Assembly (NCBI GenBank): GCA_035319125.1 | Contig: DATHDG010000015.1 | Location: 1-64,000 of the forward strand | From: Fen-1308 sp035319125 | Lineage (GTDB): Bacteria; Nitrospirota; Thermodesulfovibrionia; Thermodesulfovibrionales; Dissulfurispiraceae | Length of the DNA: 64,000 nt | Direction: 5' to 3' | In this document: piece after piece, positions 43,706 to 52,258 of the stretch | How positions within the stretch are numbered: position 1 is the first letter of the stretch | Layout of the letters: each line of letters opens with the position of its first letter | The notes under the pieces: generated by a model | What the model was told of the DNA's origin: nothing | Seen by the model: only the letters and a program-made list of their open reading frames with translations | Database searches by the model: none | Program-made: the position numbers and the translations under genes

Positions 43706-43741
43706 CCTGCTGTTGTCATAAGTTATGATGACAGCAGGAGG
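43706..43741 (+). promoter_or_regulatory. Stem-loop overlapping the ribosome-binding site of the Ada-like gene
   Basis: CCTGCTGTTGTCAT (43706-43719) pairs over 14 bp, with two G-U pairs, with ATGATGACAGCAGG (43725-43738) around AAGTT. The AGGAGG ribosome-binding site (43736-43741) starts inside the right arm. The structure could limit translation, end the upstream operon or be a palindromic operator. Confidence 0.65.
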
Positions 43742-43746
43742 TTCCG

Positions 43747-44577
43747 ATGAAGAAAGCACAGAACGATTATGAACTTGTCGAGCATGCTATCCTTTTCATA
43801 GAGAAGAATTTTCGAAAACAGCCCTCTCTTAAGGAAACAGCGCGCGCCGTAGGCCTGAGCGAGTACCATTTTCAGCGACTGTTCAAGCGGTGGGCCGGCA
43901 TCAGCCCCAAACGTTTTCTCCAGTTTGTTACTGCCGCGTACGCAAGAGTGCTCTTGAAAGAACGGCGCGGCCTTATAGATGTGGCATATGATAGCGGCTT
44001 ATCCAGTGCAAGCCGTCTTCACGATCTCTTTATCAATATTGAAGCTGTTACACCGGGAGAAATCAGAGGAAAAGGTCACCACGTTATTATCAGATACGGT
44101 TTTCACCAAAGCCCTTTCGGAGAGTGCTTCATAGCGATCACTGATAAAGGCATATGTTGCTTCGAATTTACCGGAGGCAACAGAGACAAAGCGGTTGCAA
44201 GTTTGACCAAGCAATGGCAGAAAGCCGAGTTAATCCAGGATAAAAAGATAACTAAGGGCTTTGTCGACAAGATATTTGCCGGCACCAGGCAGCGCGGAGA
44301 GAGCCCGCTGCATGTGAAAGGTACAAACTTCCAGATCAAAGTCTGGGAGGCACTGCTGAAAGTCCCTCAGGGAGCAGTGGTTTCGTATGAGGAACTTGCT
44401 GCGCTTGCCGGAAAGCCGAAAGCCGTGCGTGCCGTTGCCAATGCAGTCGCTCATAATCCAGTTGCGTTTCTGATTCCCTGCCATAGGGTCATTCGGAAAA
44501 CTGGCGGCATCGGCGGTTACCACTGGGGCAGTACAAAAAAGACTGCTATACTGCTGTGGGAATCGGGGCCGCACTAG
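43747..44577 (+). CDS. AraC-HTH plus methylated-DNA-cysteine methyltransferase (Ada-like)
   Basis: This 276-residue protein has an AraC-type double helix-turn-helix (about 10-95, LKETARAVGLSEYHFQRLFKRWAGISPKRFLQF), a linker domain and an O6-alkylguanine transferase with the acceptor Cys in VAFLIPCHRVIRKTGGIGGYHWG. It lacks the N-terminal zinc/Cys domain of full Ada, so it cannot sense phosphotriesters in the E. coli manner. It should repair O6-methylguanine and may control its own gene through the stem-loop palindrome just upstream. Confidence 0.92.
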   Translation: MKKAQNDYELVEHAILFIEKNFRKQPSLKETARAVGLSEYHFQRLFKRWAGISPKRFLQFVTAAYARVLLKERRGLIDVAYDSGLSSASRLHDLFINIEAVTPGEIRGKGHHVIIRYGFHQSPFGECFIAITDKGICCFEFTGGNRDKAVASLTKQWQKAELIQDKKITKGFVDKIFAGTRQRGESPLHVKGTNFQIKVWEALLKVPQGAVVSYEELAALAGKPKAVRAVANAVAHNPVAFLIPCHRVIRKTGGIGGYHWGSTKKTAILLWESGPH

Positions 44578-44626
44578 CTTTATATATCCCCACTTTAAGA
44601 TATAATCGAAGCACTCAGAAAAAAAA

Positions 44627-44647
44627 GAGGCCGGATTCCCCGGCCTC
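44627..44647 (-). terminator. Rho-independent terminator of acs
   Basis: On the minus strand GAGGCCGGGGAATCCGGCCTC forms an 8-bp GC-rich stem followed by a run of eight or more T. It lies 24 bp beyond the acs stop codon and could also serve the convergent Ada-like gene. Confidence 0.88.
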
Positions 44648-44670
44648 TCTAACTTTTACAGAAACACTAC

Positions 44671-46647
44671 TTACAATCTGTTTTTCACAAGGTCGTCTAC
44701 AACCGTAGGATCAGCAAGCGTTGAGGTATCACCAAGCGCATCTATCTCGCTGCTGGCGATTTTCCTCAGTATCCTCCTCATGATCTTGCCGCTTCTGGTC
44801 TTCGGAAGCCCTGGGGCAAATTGCAGCTTATCCGGCGATGCAATTGGTCCGATAACCGTGCGAATATGAGCTACAAGTTTTTTCTTGAGATCATCAGAAG
44901 GAGCAAAGCCTTCTTTAAGGGTGACATAAACATATATGCCTTCGCCCTTGATATCATGCGGAAATCCTACAGCCGCAGCCTCTGCGACTGCCTCATGGGC
45001 AACAAGGGCAGATTCCACCTCAGCAGTTCCCAGCCTGTGGCCCGATATATTGATAACATCGTCTATTCTGCCCATGAGCCAATAATCTCCGTCCTGATCA
45101 AAGCGTGCCCCGTCACCGGTGAAATATTTACCTGGGAACATTGAGTAATAAACTTCTTTAACTCGCTTGTTTTCAGGATCACCATAGGTTCCCCTGAGCA
45201 TACCCGGCCAAGGTTTAAGAATTACAAGGCTACCTCCTTCGTTGGGACCGGCAGGCTGGCCTTTTTCGTTAAGAACAGCAGGAACAACTCCTGGGAAAGG
45301 CCTTGTCGCCGAGCCAGGCTTCAGCGTCATCGCACCGGGCAGTGGAGTTATCAATATTCCACCAGTCTCTGTCTGCCACCATGTATCAACAATCGGCAGC
45401 TTGCTTTTGCCCACGTTCTTGAAATACCACATCCATGCTTCCGGGTTAATCGGCTCACCAACGCTGCCCAGCACCTTGAGAGAAGAAAGATCATATTTCG
45501 CAACCCAGCTCTCACCTTCTTTCATCAATGCGCGTATAGCAGTCGGAGCCGTATAGAAGATATTGACACCGTGTTTCTCGCAGATTTGCCAGAATCGTCC
45601 GCTATCAGGGTAGGACGGGATGCCCTCAAACATCAAACTTGTTGCGCCATTGCTGAGAGGACCGTAAACGATATAGCTATGCCCGGTAACCCAACCGATG
45701 TCAGCAGTGCAGAAATGAATGTCTTCATCATGGTAATCGAATATCCATTTAAAGGTAAGATTTGTATACAACAGATAGCCACCGGTAGTATGAAGAACGC
45801 CTTTAGGTTTCCCTGTCGAACCAGAAGTATACAGAATGAAGAGCGGATCTTCTGCATCCATCTCTTCCGGCTTGCAATAGCCTCTTACGTCATCAGCCTT
45901 CATTTCATCTTGCCACCAGATATCTCTGCCGGCTTGCATGTCCACTGCGCCGTCGGCTCTCTTTACAACCACCATCTTTTCAACGGATGGACAATCCTTG
46001 ACTGCTGCGTCGGCATTCGCCTTAAGAGGTATGAACTTCCCTCCTCTGACACTCTTATCGCAGGTTATCACCATTTTCGATCCTGCATCCTGAATTCTAT
46101 CTTTTAGGGCCTGAGCACTGAATCCGCCAAACACTATACTATGAATAACGCCAAGTCTTGTGCATGCCAGCATCGAAATTGCGAGCTCGGGAATCATAGG
46201 CAGGTATATGGTGACCCTGTCTCCCTTTTTTAGGCCATATTTCTTAAGGACATTAGCAAATTTATTGACTTCAGCATAAAGCTGCTGATAGGTAAAGGTT
46301 TTATAATCGCCGCCATCGGACTCCCAGATAAGGGCGGCCTTGTTGCGGGTAGTGGTATTGACGAAACGATCGAGGCAGTTGTATGAGACATTTAACTTGC
46401 CGCCAGCAAACCACTTTATTTCAGGCTTTCCGTCAAAAGTCCAATCTAATACCTTGTCCCACTTTTTGTACCACGTCAGCTGTTTCTCAGCCATTTCAGC
46501 CCAGAAGCCTTCGGGGTCGTCCAAAGACCTCTTATAAATCTTCTGATACTCGTCCAAGCTCTTGATATGGGCTTTCTTACTGAATTCCGCTGATGGTGGA
46601 AAAGTTCTGTTTTCGGTTGACATTACCTCTATACTGTCTTTCGACAT
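44671..46647 (-). CDS. acs: Acetyl-CoA synthetase
   Basis: This 658-residue AMP-forming ligase has YTSGSTGKPKGVLHTTGGY, VDTWWQTETGG, TGDGARFDQDGDYWLMGRIDDVINISGHRLGTAE and PKTRSGKIMRR, whose Lys is the known acetylation site. Length is normal. It activates acetate, an entry to central metabolism in this organism. Flanked by a good terminator; about 350 bp upstream hold no gene. Confidence 0.96.
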   Translation of the reverse strand: MSKDSIEVMSTENRTFPPSAEFSKKAHIKSLDEYQKIYKRSLDDPEGFWAEMAEKQLTWYKKWDKVLDWTFDGKPEIKWFAGGKLNVSYNCLDRFVNTTTRNKAALIWESDGGDYKTFTYQQLYAEVNKFANVLKKYGLKKGDRVTIYLPMIPELAISMLACTRLGVIHSIVFGGFSAQALKDRIQDAGSKMVITCDKSVRGGKFIPLKANADAAVKDCPSVEKMVVVKRADGAVDMQAGRDIWWQDEMKADDVRGYCKPEEMDAEDPLFILYTSGSTGKPKGVLHTTGGYLLYTNLTFKWIFDYHDEDIHFCTADIGWVTGHSYIVYGPLSNGATSLMFEGIPSYPDSGRFWQICEKHGVNIFYTAPTAIRALMKEGESWVAKYDLSSLKVLGSVGEPINPEAWMWYFKNVGKSKLPIVDTWWQTETGGILITPLPGAMTLKPGSATRPFPGVVPAVLNEKGQPAGPNEGGSLVILKPWPGMLRGTYGDPENKRVKEVYYSMFPGKYFTGDGARFDQDGDYWLMGRIDDVINISGHRLGTAEVESALVAHEAVAEAAAVGFPHDIKGEGIYVYVTLKEGFAPSDDLKKKLVAHIRTVIGPIASPDKLQFAPGLPKTRSGKIMRRILRKIASSEIDALGDTSTLADPTVVDDLVKNRL

Positions 46648-47001
46648 CCCCGCTTCCTCCTCTTATCAGTAGCATTACAGCCCAAAATGGGCCTTCCCAA
46701 ATGCAGTGAAGAACACAAACTTGATAATAAATGTGCGACAGGAGTACATCGACAGTTTAAGGCCAGTGAATAAATACTTGGTGCAGAATATCACTTTTGC
46801 TGATTTCTGTCAAATCCGAAATATGCTGTATATTTTGACAATGCCCGGCATCACGGCCCTAAGTTTAAGCCTACTCTGTCGGAAAATTTTACTTTATAAT
46901 TTTATTACGATTTGCTGCCGCTATATCTTTTTGTAATATCAGCATATTTATGCCAAGCCATTCTGGCTTAAAATTTGCTCATTATGAAATATAGAGGGAA
47001 T
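46648..47001. other. Intergenic region upstream of acs, no gene seen
   Basis: This interval holds a short hairpin GCCCAAAATGGGC just upstream of acs on its leader side and a small AAGCCATTCTGGCTT hairpin near 46954. Open frames here are short and lack ribosome-binding sites. It is probably the promoter region for acs on the minus strand. Confidence 0.5.
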
Positions 47002-47190
47002 ATGGACGTTAGAGACATAATTGATGCTCTGGAAGAATCGCCTTTCTGGAAAACAATTCCAGCATCAGAAAAAATTGCGCTCGTTCTCCGTAATGCCAGC
47101 ACCGTCGACGGTCAAAGCATGGCTGAGCTACTTCAATACGTTTCAACTGACGAACAAAAAACCAAACCAGCTCTAAAACAGATGCTGTAA
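47002..47190 (+). CDS. Small hypothetical protein
   Basis: This 62-residue protein, MDVRDIIDALEESPFWKTIPASEKI, is acidic and helical, without a recognised motif. ATG 47002 has GAGGG 4 bases upstream, better than the ATG at 46975. A likely terminator hairpin follows. No function can be inferred. Confidence 0.55.
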   Translation: MDVRDIIDALEESPFWKTIPASEKIALVLRNASTVDGQSMAELLQYVSTDEQKTKPALKQML

Positions 47191-47217
47191 AGATCCCCCA
47201 TGCTTTTGTTCATTTCA

Positions 47218-47262
47218 AACTGGATTTTCATAGAAGAATCTGTAAAACCAGTTGATTCTTTT
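47218..47262 (+). terminator. Probable terminator of the 62-residue gene
   Basis: AACTGGATTTT and AAAACCAGTT pair with one bulged base across a 16-base loop, and GATTCTTTTTT follows. Stem strength is modest. Confidence 0.45.
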
Positions 47263-47338
47263 TTACGGCTGATCGTACTGTCCATATAACATTCGCAACC
47301 TTTATTCATCTCTTAACACCATTTATATGGCATGTACC

Positions 47339-48037
47339 CTATCGTGTTTTTTTCAAACTGCCTTTGCTAGGCACGAGCTTGCGCAAAATATCGCTCACAA
47401 ACTTAAGCGGAGTAATATTATATTTTGGACAGTGCTTGACATTAAGACTCATAAATTGCTCCATCGGTATGTGAGGAAGCTTTGACAGAATGACAATCGG
47501 AATTATATCGTCAATCCCTCTGATCATCTTCACTGCATTAAGAGTCTGTTCAGTATAATCAAGCACAACTGCTGCCGGGTTATGATGTTCAAATATTACA
47601 TCAATATCGCTGAAGGTCTCACGGGTAATAATATTGTAACCGCCTTCGCGAATCACCTTTGCAAAAATAAAGCGGGATGTCATGTCTCCATCAATCAGAA
47701 GAATGATTGGCAGCTCATCTGAGACCGCATATGAAAAAGCATCTATTAAAGCGCGAAGAAATGACTTGTGGTCAGGTGTCAGGCTTCCAAGTTCAGCGCC
47801 AAAACCGTAGCTGCGTCCCTTCTTGCGAGTAGACTGCCGCACCACAGCACCGAACAGCATCTTCTTCTCACTATTGTCAAACTGAATAACAAGGGCGGCG
47901 CCTTTTTCCATTGGCGCCATTGACTCGATAAAAACACCGGATTCACTCAAGTCTACCACTTGCCCCCGAATGGATCTGTTGATCGTTACCGGAACGCTTA
48001 CTTGTACACGCTTATGCCTTCTCTTTTCTTCAGCCAT
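47339..48037 (-). CDS. PilZ-receiver fusion protein
   Basis: This 232-residue protein has an N-terminal PilZ domain (about 1-100; EKRRHKRVQV gives the RxxxR box and VDLSESGVFIES the D-x-S-x-x-G core) fused to a receiver-like domain (about 108-225). In the receiver IILLIDGDMTSRF supplies acidic residues, AAVVLDYTEQ the candidate phospho-Asp, VILSK the Ser and HCPKYNITP the Lys. It could bind cyclic di-GMP and be phosphorylated. A PilZ at the N-terminus with a C-terminal receiver is uncommon order. Confidence 0.78.
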   Translation of the reverse strand: MAEEKRRHKRVQVSVPVTINRSIRGQVVDLSESGVFIESMAPMEKGAALVIQFDNSEKKMLFGAVVRQSTRKKGRSYGFGAELGSLTPDHKSFLRALIDAFSYAVSDELPIILLIDGDMTSRFIFAKVIREGGYNIITRETFSDIDVIFEHHNPAAVVLDYTEQTLNAVKMIRGIDDIIPIVILSKLPHIPMEQFMSLNVKHCPKYNITPLKFVSDILRKLVPSKGSLKKTR

Positions 48038-48555
48038 ACTCCCTCCAGTCTGAAGTGTGTTTATTCAGCTTTGCATGAAACATAACATTACCTCTAAGTC
48101 CCATGCAAGCATCGCCAATATAGTGCCACCGAAGGTTAGAACGTATTTGTTTGATGCCTAATATTTATCGCATATCTAATCATGCAGTTTTCTTACATAT
48201 TTCACAAAAAAGCTGCTGCCTAACTAGACCGTGAAATAGCATAATGCAATATTTCAGAAAATCATTATACGCCGACATTGATAGACAGGATAACGCTTCA
48301 TTGCTTAGTATCCACAATCCATACCTTCTGCAGATGTGAATCGCATTCTTTCAAAAGGGGCAACCCTCGACATTCCATCTATATTCATCATAGTGAGTCG
48401 TCCCAGATCACTTCGTAAAATAAGAAATACATATGAAAATATCCTAATAATTTCTTAATATTAATTTAACTAAGAGCTTGTATATTTAATTTAATTAGTG
48501 TCAATGTTGCTGGATCAATTTAAGAATTCATTATCATTCAGGAAAAGATAATATT
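48038..48555. other. AT-rich intergenic region, nothing recognised
   Basis: This 518-bp interval has no credible open frame, RNA gene or strong hairpin. It separates a minus-strand gene from plus-strand genes and probably holds divergent promoters. Confidence 0.5.
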
Positions 48556-48933
48556 ATGAAGCCGGCGTCAAATAACACAACATTTAGTAACAGAAGAAGT
48601 CTTAGTATATTGCTGACTATCATCCCGTGCGTATTCTTAATTGCAGCCCTTTCGTATCCAACTGCTACTACAGTTTATCCGGAATGCAAAATATGTAAAT
48701 TTATCGCTCATATTTATTTGGGCGGAATTGCTTTCTCACAAGCTATAACGCTTCCTCCAGTTACGACTGATATTAATTCTTCTGATACTCCTCTTAGCAA
48801 GATTTCGTCCGGTCTTATATTAACTTATGCGTCTTTATGTGTAACTATTGTTATAGCATACCGATGTGCTGTGGCATTAGTTGATTCAACTGCGCTCAAA
48901 TATCGAGCCCCTCCCGTTTATTTAGTCCGTTAA
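48556..48933 (+). CDS. Hypothetical membrane protein
   Basis: This 125-residue protein has two hydrophobic stretches (about 17-35 and 84-108) and a CKICK motif near residue 44. The composition is plausible for coding but codon use is AT-rich, there is only a weak AAAAG before the ATG, and I recognise no family. It lies before the 8-haem cytochrome. Confidence 0.4.
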   Translation: MKPASNNTTFSNRRSLSILLTIIPCVFLIAALSYPTATTVYPECKICKFIAHIYLGGIAFSQAITLPPVTTDINSSDTPLSKISSGLILTYASLCVTIVIAYRCAVALVDSTALKYRAPPVYLVR

Positions 48934-49062
48934 ATTTTTCACGACAAAGCGTACAAATAATTTAAGGTGATATTCAGTCTCCTTAGAGATGAGGATATTA
49001 TCTCGAATCGAAATCAACCATGATTTGCCGTAGCAGAGTTTGGCAATCAGAAGGGATTCTCA

Positions 49063-51192
49063 ATGAAAAAATACTTAGGAATTTCCCTAACTATGTTTAT
49101 ATTCTTAGCAAGTTACAGTAGTTCGTATGCCTATTCGTCATACCTTTCGTCGTTCCTAAGCACATACTCAGGAACATCCGGCTCCGCGCTCAACAGCTGT
49201 GTGTTGTGCCACATCAATCCCGCCGGAGGAGGTACAAGAAACTCCTATGGGACCGCTTATGCCAATGCGGGCCATAATTTCAAGACCATTGAGTCGCTTG
49301 ATTCCGATGGCGACGGGTACACCAATATAGCCGAGATCAATGCCAAAACATTCCCGGGTGATGCTGCTAGCCATCCGAGTTCAGGCGGCGGCACGACAAG
49401 CGACACAACCCCTCCGACGGTATCTTCCTTTAGCATGCCATCCACATCATCATCCTTGACAATATCAATCACGACTTTTTTTGCTTCCGACAATGTCGGC
49501 GTAACCGGCTATCTGATAACGACGTCGTCTACGAAGCCTTCAGCAACGGCAACTGGATGGACTGCCACAGTGCCGACACGTTACACGGTAAGTGCGGCAG
49601 GTTCATACACGCTTTATGCCTGGGCTAAAGACGCAGCTGCTAATGTCTCAGCAAGCAGGAGCGCCACAGTTACCGTTTCAACAGGCGGATCCGGCGGATC
49701 CGGTGGTGGAACAACTACCAGTGGCATAACCGGCGTTGTCAAAGACATCATGACAGGCGCTGTTATACCGACAGCTACAATTAGTGACGGCACCCACACC
49801 GCCACATCCAGCAGCACCGGTGCCTACACGCTTAATGAGGCAGCCGGCAACTACACGCTCACAATCTCCAGGTCGGGCTATCTGACTACAAGTCAAAGGG
49901 CAGCCGTAGTTACCGGAGCAAAGACAGCTGTTAACTGGGCCATGACTAAGTCCTATGGCACACAGGCTATCCCTGCGAAAAATATGAGTTATGTAATATT
50001 CGCATGGAACGACCTCGGAATGCACTGCGACCAGGATGACTACTCCCACTTCGCAGTCTTGCCTCCATATAACACTCTGCATGCTCAGGTATTCAGGCGT
50101 GGAAGCGAAGGCGCCAGCAGCATCACCAGCGGAATCACTGTCAGTTACGTTTTCCCGAAAAAGAAAAATTCGGCACTCCACACCAACTTCTGGCAGTATG
50201 CCCCGCAGTTCGGCTGGAACGTCCCAATCAACGTCGGAATCACCGGTACCCCCCTTGCGGGCAACATGACTCTTGATTCAGCCGGCAAAAGCTGGGAGGC
50301 AGTAGGTATCCCGATCACCCCGTATGACGATGACGGAACGTGGGACCCTTATGGAACAGCCACTATTACCGTTAAGAACGGTAACGGTCAGGTTCTTCAG
50401 ACTGTCGATGTTGTTGCGCCGGTCTCAACCGAGATGATGTGCAGCAACTGCCACGGCACAACGAACCCGCAACTGGACATCCTTCAGAAGCACGATGCTT
50501 ACAACAAGACAACGCTTGCGGCAGATCAGACGAAGGGGATAGTGCACCTCTGCTCCGAATGCCACGCCGACAACGCTCTCGGCAAGACAGGCAAAGCAGG
50601 AATTGAAAGTCTCTCGCTTGCCATGCACAATTTCCACAAGGACAAAATGGGAGCTTCGACAGCCACCAACATTTCAAATGGCTGCTACAACTGTCATCCT
50701 GGCGAAAAGACCCAGTGTCTGCGCGGCATAATGGCGCGTGCAGGCAAAACCTGTACAGACTGCCACGGCGATATGAGCCAGATTTCGGCCTCTATTCAAA
50801 ACGGTCGCCAGCCGTGGCTGCAAGAGCCGCAATGCGGAGCGTGTCATGATTCCGTTCATGCGGAAAATACAAATACCCTTTATCGCAACTCTGTGTTGAA
50901 CAATTCAGTGAGCGGCGATATGAACAACAAGATATATTGCGAGGCATGTCACAACGGACCTCACGCGGAGCTGGTAACAGCTAATACCGCAGACCCGACG
51001 GTGCCGAAGAAATTCCAGGGAGACAACTACTGGATCTGGAACTGCACCGTCTGCCATAATGCAACACAACAGGCGATGCACAAAGGAAGTGCAACAATGA
51101 CATCTGGAACAACCAGCACAGGTACCAGTACAGGCACGGGTGCAAATACTAGTACGAGAGGTAGTACTGGAACTCGTACCCATAATGATTAG
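49063..51192 (+). CDS. 8-haem c-type cytochrome with adhesion-like and carboxypeptidase-regulatory-like domains
   Basis: This 709-residue exported protein (signal peptide 1-23) has eight CXXCH sites: CVLCH near the N-terminus, then CSNCH, CSECH, CYNCH, CTDCH, CGACH, CEACH and CTVCH in the C-terminal half. Between are an Fn3-like repeat (DTTPPTVSSFSM), a carboxypeptidase-regulatory-like domain (GITGVVKDIMTGAVIPTATI) and the block WNDLGMHCDQDDYSHFAVLPPYN, known from large anaerobe cytochromes. It ends in a Thr/Gly/Ser tail. Likely a surface or periplasmic electron carrier. A strong terminator follows. Confidence 0.9.
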   Translation: MKKYLGISLTMFIFLASYSSSYAYSSYLSSFLSTYSGTSGSALNSCVLCHINPAGGGTRNSYGTAYANAGHNFKTIESLDSDGDGYTNIAEINAKTFPGDAASHPSSGGGTTSDTTPPTVSSFSMPSTSSSLTISITTFFASDNVGVTGYLITTSSTKPSATATGWTATVPTRYTVSAAGSYTLYAWAKDAAANVSASRSATVTVSTGGSGGSGGGTTTSGITGVVKDIMTGAVIPTATISDGTHTATSSSTGAYTLNEAAGNYTLTISRSGYLTTSQRAAVVTGAKTAVNWAMTKSYGTQAIPAKNMSYVIFAWNDLGMHCDQDDYSHFAVLPPYNTLHAQVFRRGSEGASSITSGITVSYVFPKKKNSALHTNFWQYAPQFGWNVPINVGITGTPLAGNMTLDSAGKSWEAVGIPITPYDDDGTWDPYGTATITVKNGNGQVLQTVDVVAPVSTEMMCSNCHGTTNPQLDILQKHDAYNKTTLAADQTKGIVHLCSECHADNALGKTGKAGIESLSLAMHNFHKDKMGASTATNISNGCYNCHPGEKTQCLRGIMARAGKTCTDCHGDMSQISASIQNGRQPWLQEPQCGACHDSVHAENTNTLYRNSVLNNSVSGDMNNKIYCEACHNGPHAELVTANTADPTVPKKFQGDNYWIWNCTVCHNATQQAMHKGSATMTSGTTSTGTSTGTGANTSTRGSTGTRTHND

Positions 51193-51206
51193 TATGTAAA
51201 TGTTCA

Positions 51207-51234
51207 GGCGGGAGGGGCTTCCCTCCCGCCAATT
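51207..51234 (+). terminator. Terminator of the 8-haem cytochrome gene
   Basis: GGCGGGAGGG and CCCTCCCGCC form a perfect 10-bp stem around GCTT, followed by AATTTT, 15 bp after the stop. Confidence 0.85.
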
Positions 51235-51271
51235 TTCCAGACATTGTCGAACTCAAGAGAGGCCAGGCACC

Positions 51272-51667
51272 ATGAAATCAAAAAACAGATTAATTTTTTT
51301 AATATTTCTTATTGCAGTAACTTTATTAATCATCGGATGCAAATCCACAAGCGGCAGCCCGAAAGATCTGCTCGACAAATATTTTTCGTCTGCAATAAAA
51401 CAGGATTATGCAACAACTTATTCCTGCTACTACGCTGCTTACAAAAAGAAAGTAAATGAGGACGAATATGTAAAGCACCGGAAAGAGGCGTCGGTCTTGC
51501 TTGCATACAAGATTGTTTCGCTAAATCAGGATGACGACAAGGCAGATGCCGAGGTCGAGCTGACCTTCGGGCCTTCCGAAAAATTGAATCGCAAAGAACC
51601 TGTCAAGACGACCGTGAAGGAAGAGATGGTCAAGGAAGGCGGGGATTGGAAGATTAAAGTCTGGTAG
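51272..51667 (+). CDS. Small lipoprotein, DUF4878-like
   Basis: This 131-residue protein has a signal peptide with lipobox LLIIGC and a single NTF2-like domain: SPKDLLDKYFSSAIKQDYATTYSCYY then a C-terminal VKTTVKEEMVKEGGDWKIKVW. This arrangement matches DUF4878-type lipoproteins of unknown role. ATG 51272 was chosen for the signal peptide. It follows the cytochrome terminator, so it is transcribed separately. Confidence 0.75.
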   Translation: MKSKNRLIFLIFLIAVTLLIIGCKSTSGSPKDLLDKYFSSAIKQDYATTYSCYYAAYKKKVNEDEYVKHRKEASVLLAYKIVSLNQDDDKADAEVELTFGPSEKLNRKEPVKTTVKEEMVKEGGDWKIKVW

Positions 51668-51714
51668 CCGGACGGACGAGGCATTCTCGCGCCCCGACCG
51701 GCCCGGCATGCGTC

Positions 51715-52026
51715 TTACTTCTTTGCCATGATCCCAGTGATATCTTCCTTCAGCGCCTCTGCGATTCCGCGCTCAAGAACAGGATAAGTCATGGAATACC
51801 AGGCATCCCCGAAGTGGGTCGAAAGCACATTTAATGTCCGAGGGTCGTCGGTTTCAATAATAAAAAAGACCTTAACAGGAGAGCTACCGACAACTTCAAA
51901 TCTCTTGATCGTTTTGCATTTTTTCATAAACACTTTCTCGTGCTTCTTGATCCACTCTGAACGTTCATGATAGATTTCCTTGCGGTCAACATCTTCCTTT
52001 GCATCAAAAACAGAGACGTACCACAT
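51715..52026 (-). CDS. DUF3303-like small protein
   Basis: This 103-residue protein begins MWYVSVFDAKEDVDRKEIYHERSEWIKKHEK and continues KRFEVVGSSPVKVFFIIETDDPRTLNVLSTHFGDAW, resembling ferredoxin-fold (dimeric alpha-beta barrel) DUF3303 proteins. Function is unknown. GGAGG lies before the ATG. It is 230 bp downstream of the Sec-MerB gene on the same strand, so it may or may not belong to that operon. Confidence 0.65.
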   Translation of the reverse strand: MWYVSVFDAKEDVDRKEIYHERSEWIKKHEKVFMKKCKTIKRFEVVGSSPVKVFFIIETDDPRTLNVLSTHFGDAWYSMTYPVLERGIAEALKEDITGIMAKK

Positions 52027-52258
52027 TTCAGACCTCCGATCGTGGTTAATGTTAATAACCCGTCCGATAGCAGTACCGGCCGCTATCTACCCTGTATACC
52101 AGACGTTGTTTATACACTGTCTACCTATTTTATAACCGATAAGATGCTCGCGTTCAAGTGGGATTAGGCTTCCGGGGTGATGATTGGAAGATCAAAATTG
52201 GCGATGGCCGTTGAAAGACGAAAACGTATATTATTGCTTTAATAGCTCCAGTGAATGG

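Noticed and set aside
46706..46936. 76-codon open frame upstream of acs on the plus strand
   Set aside because: AT-rich, no ribosome-binding site, and lies in a likely promoter region.
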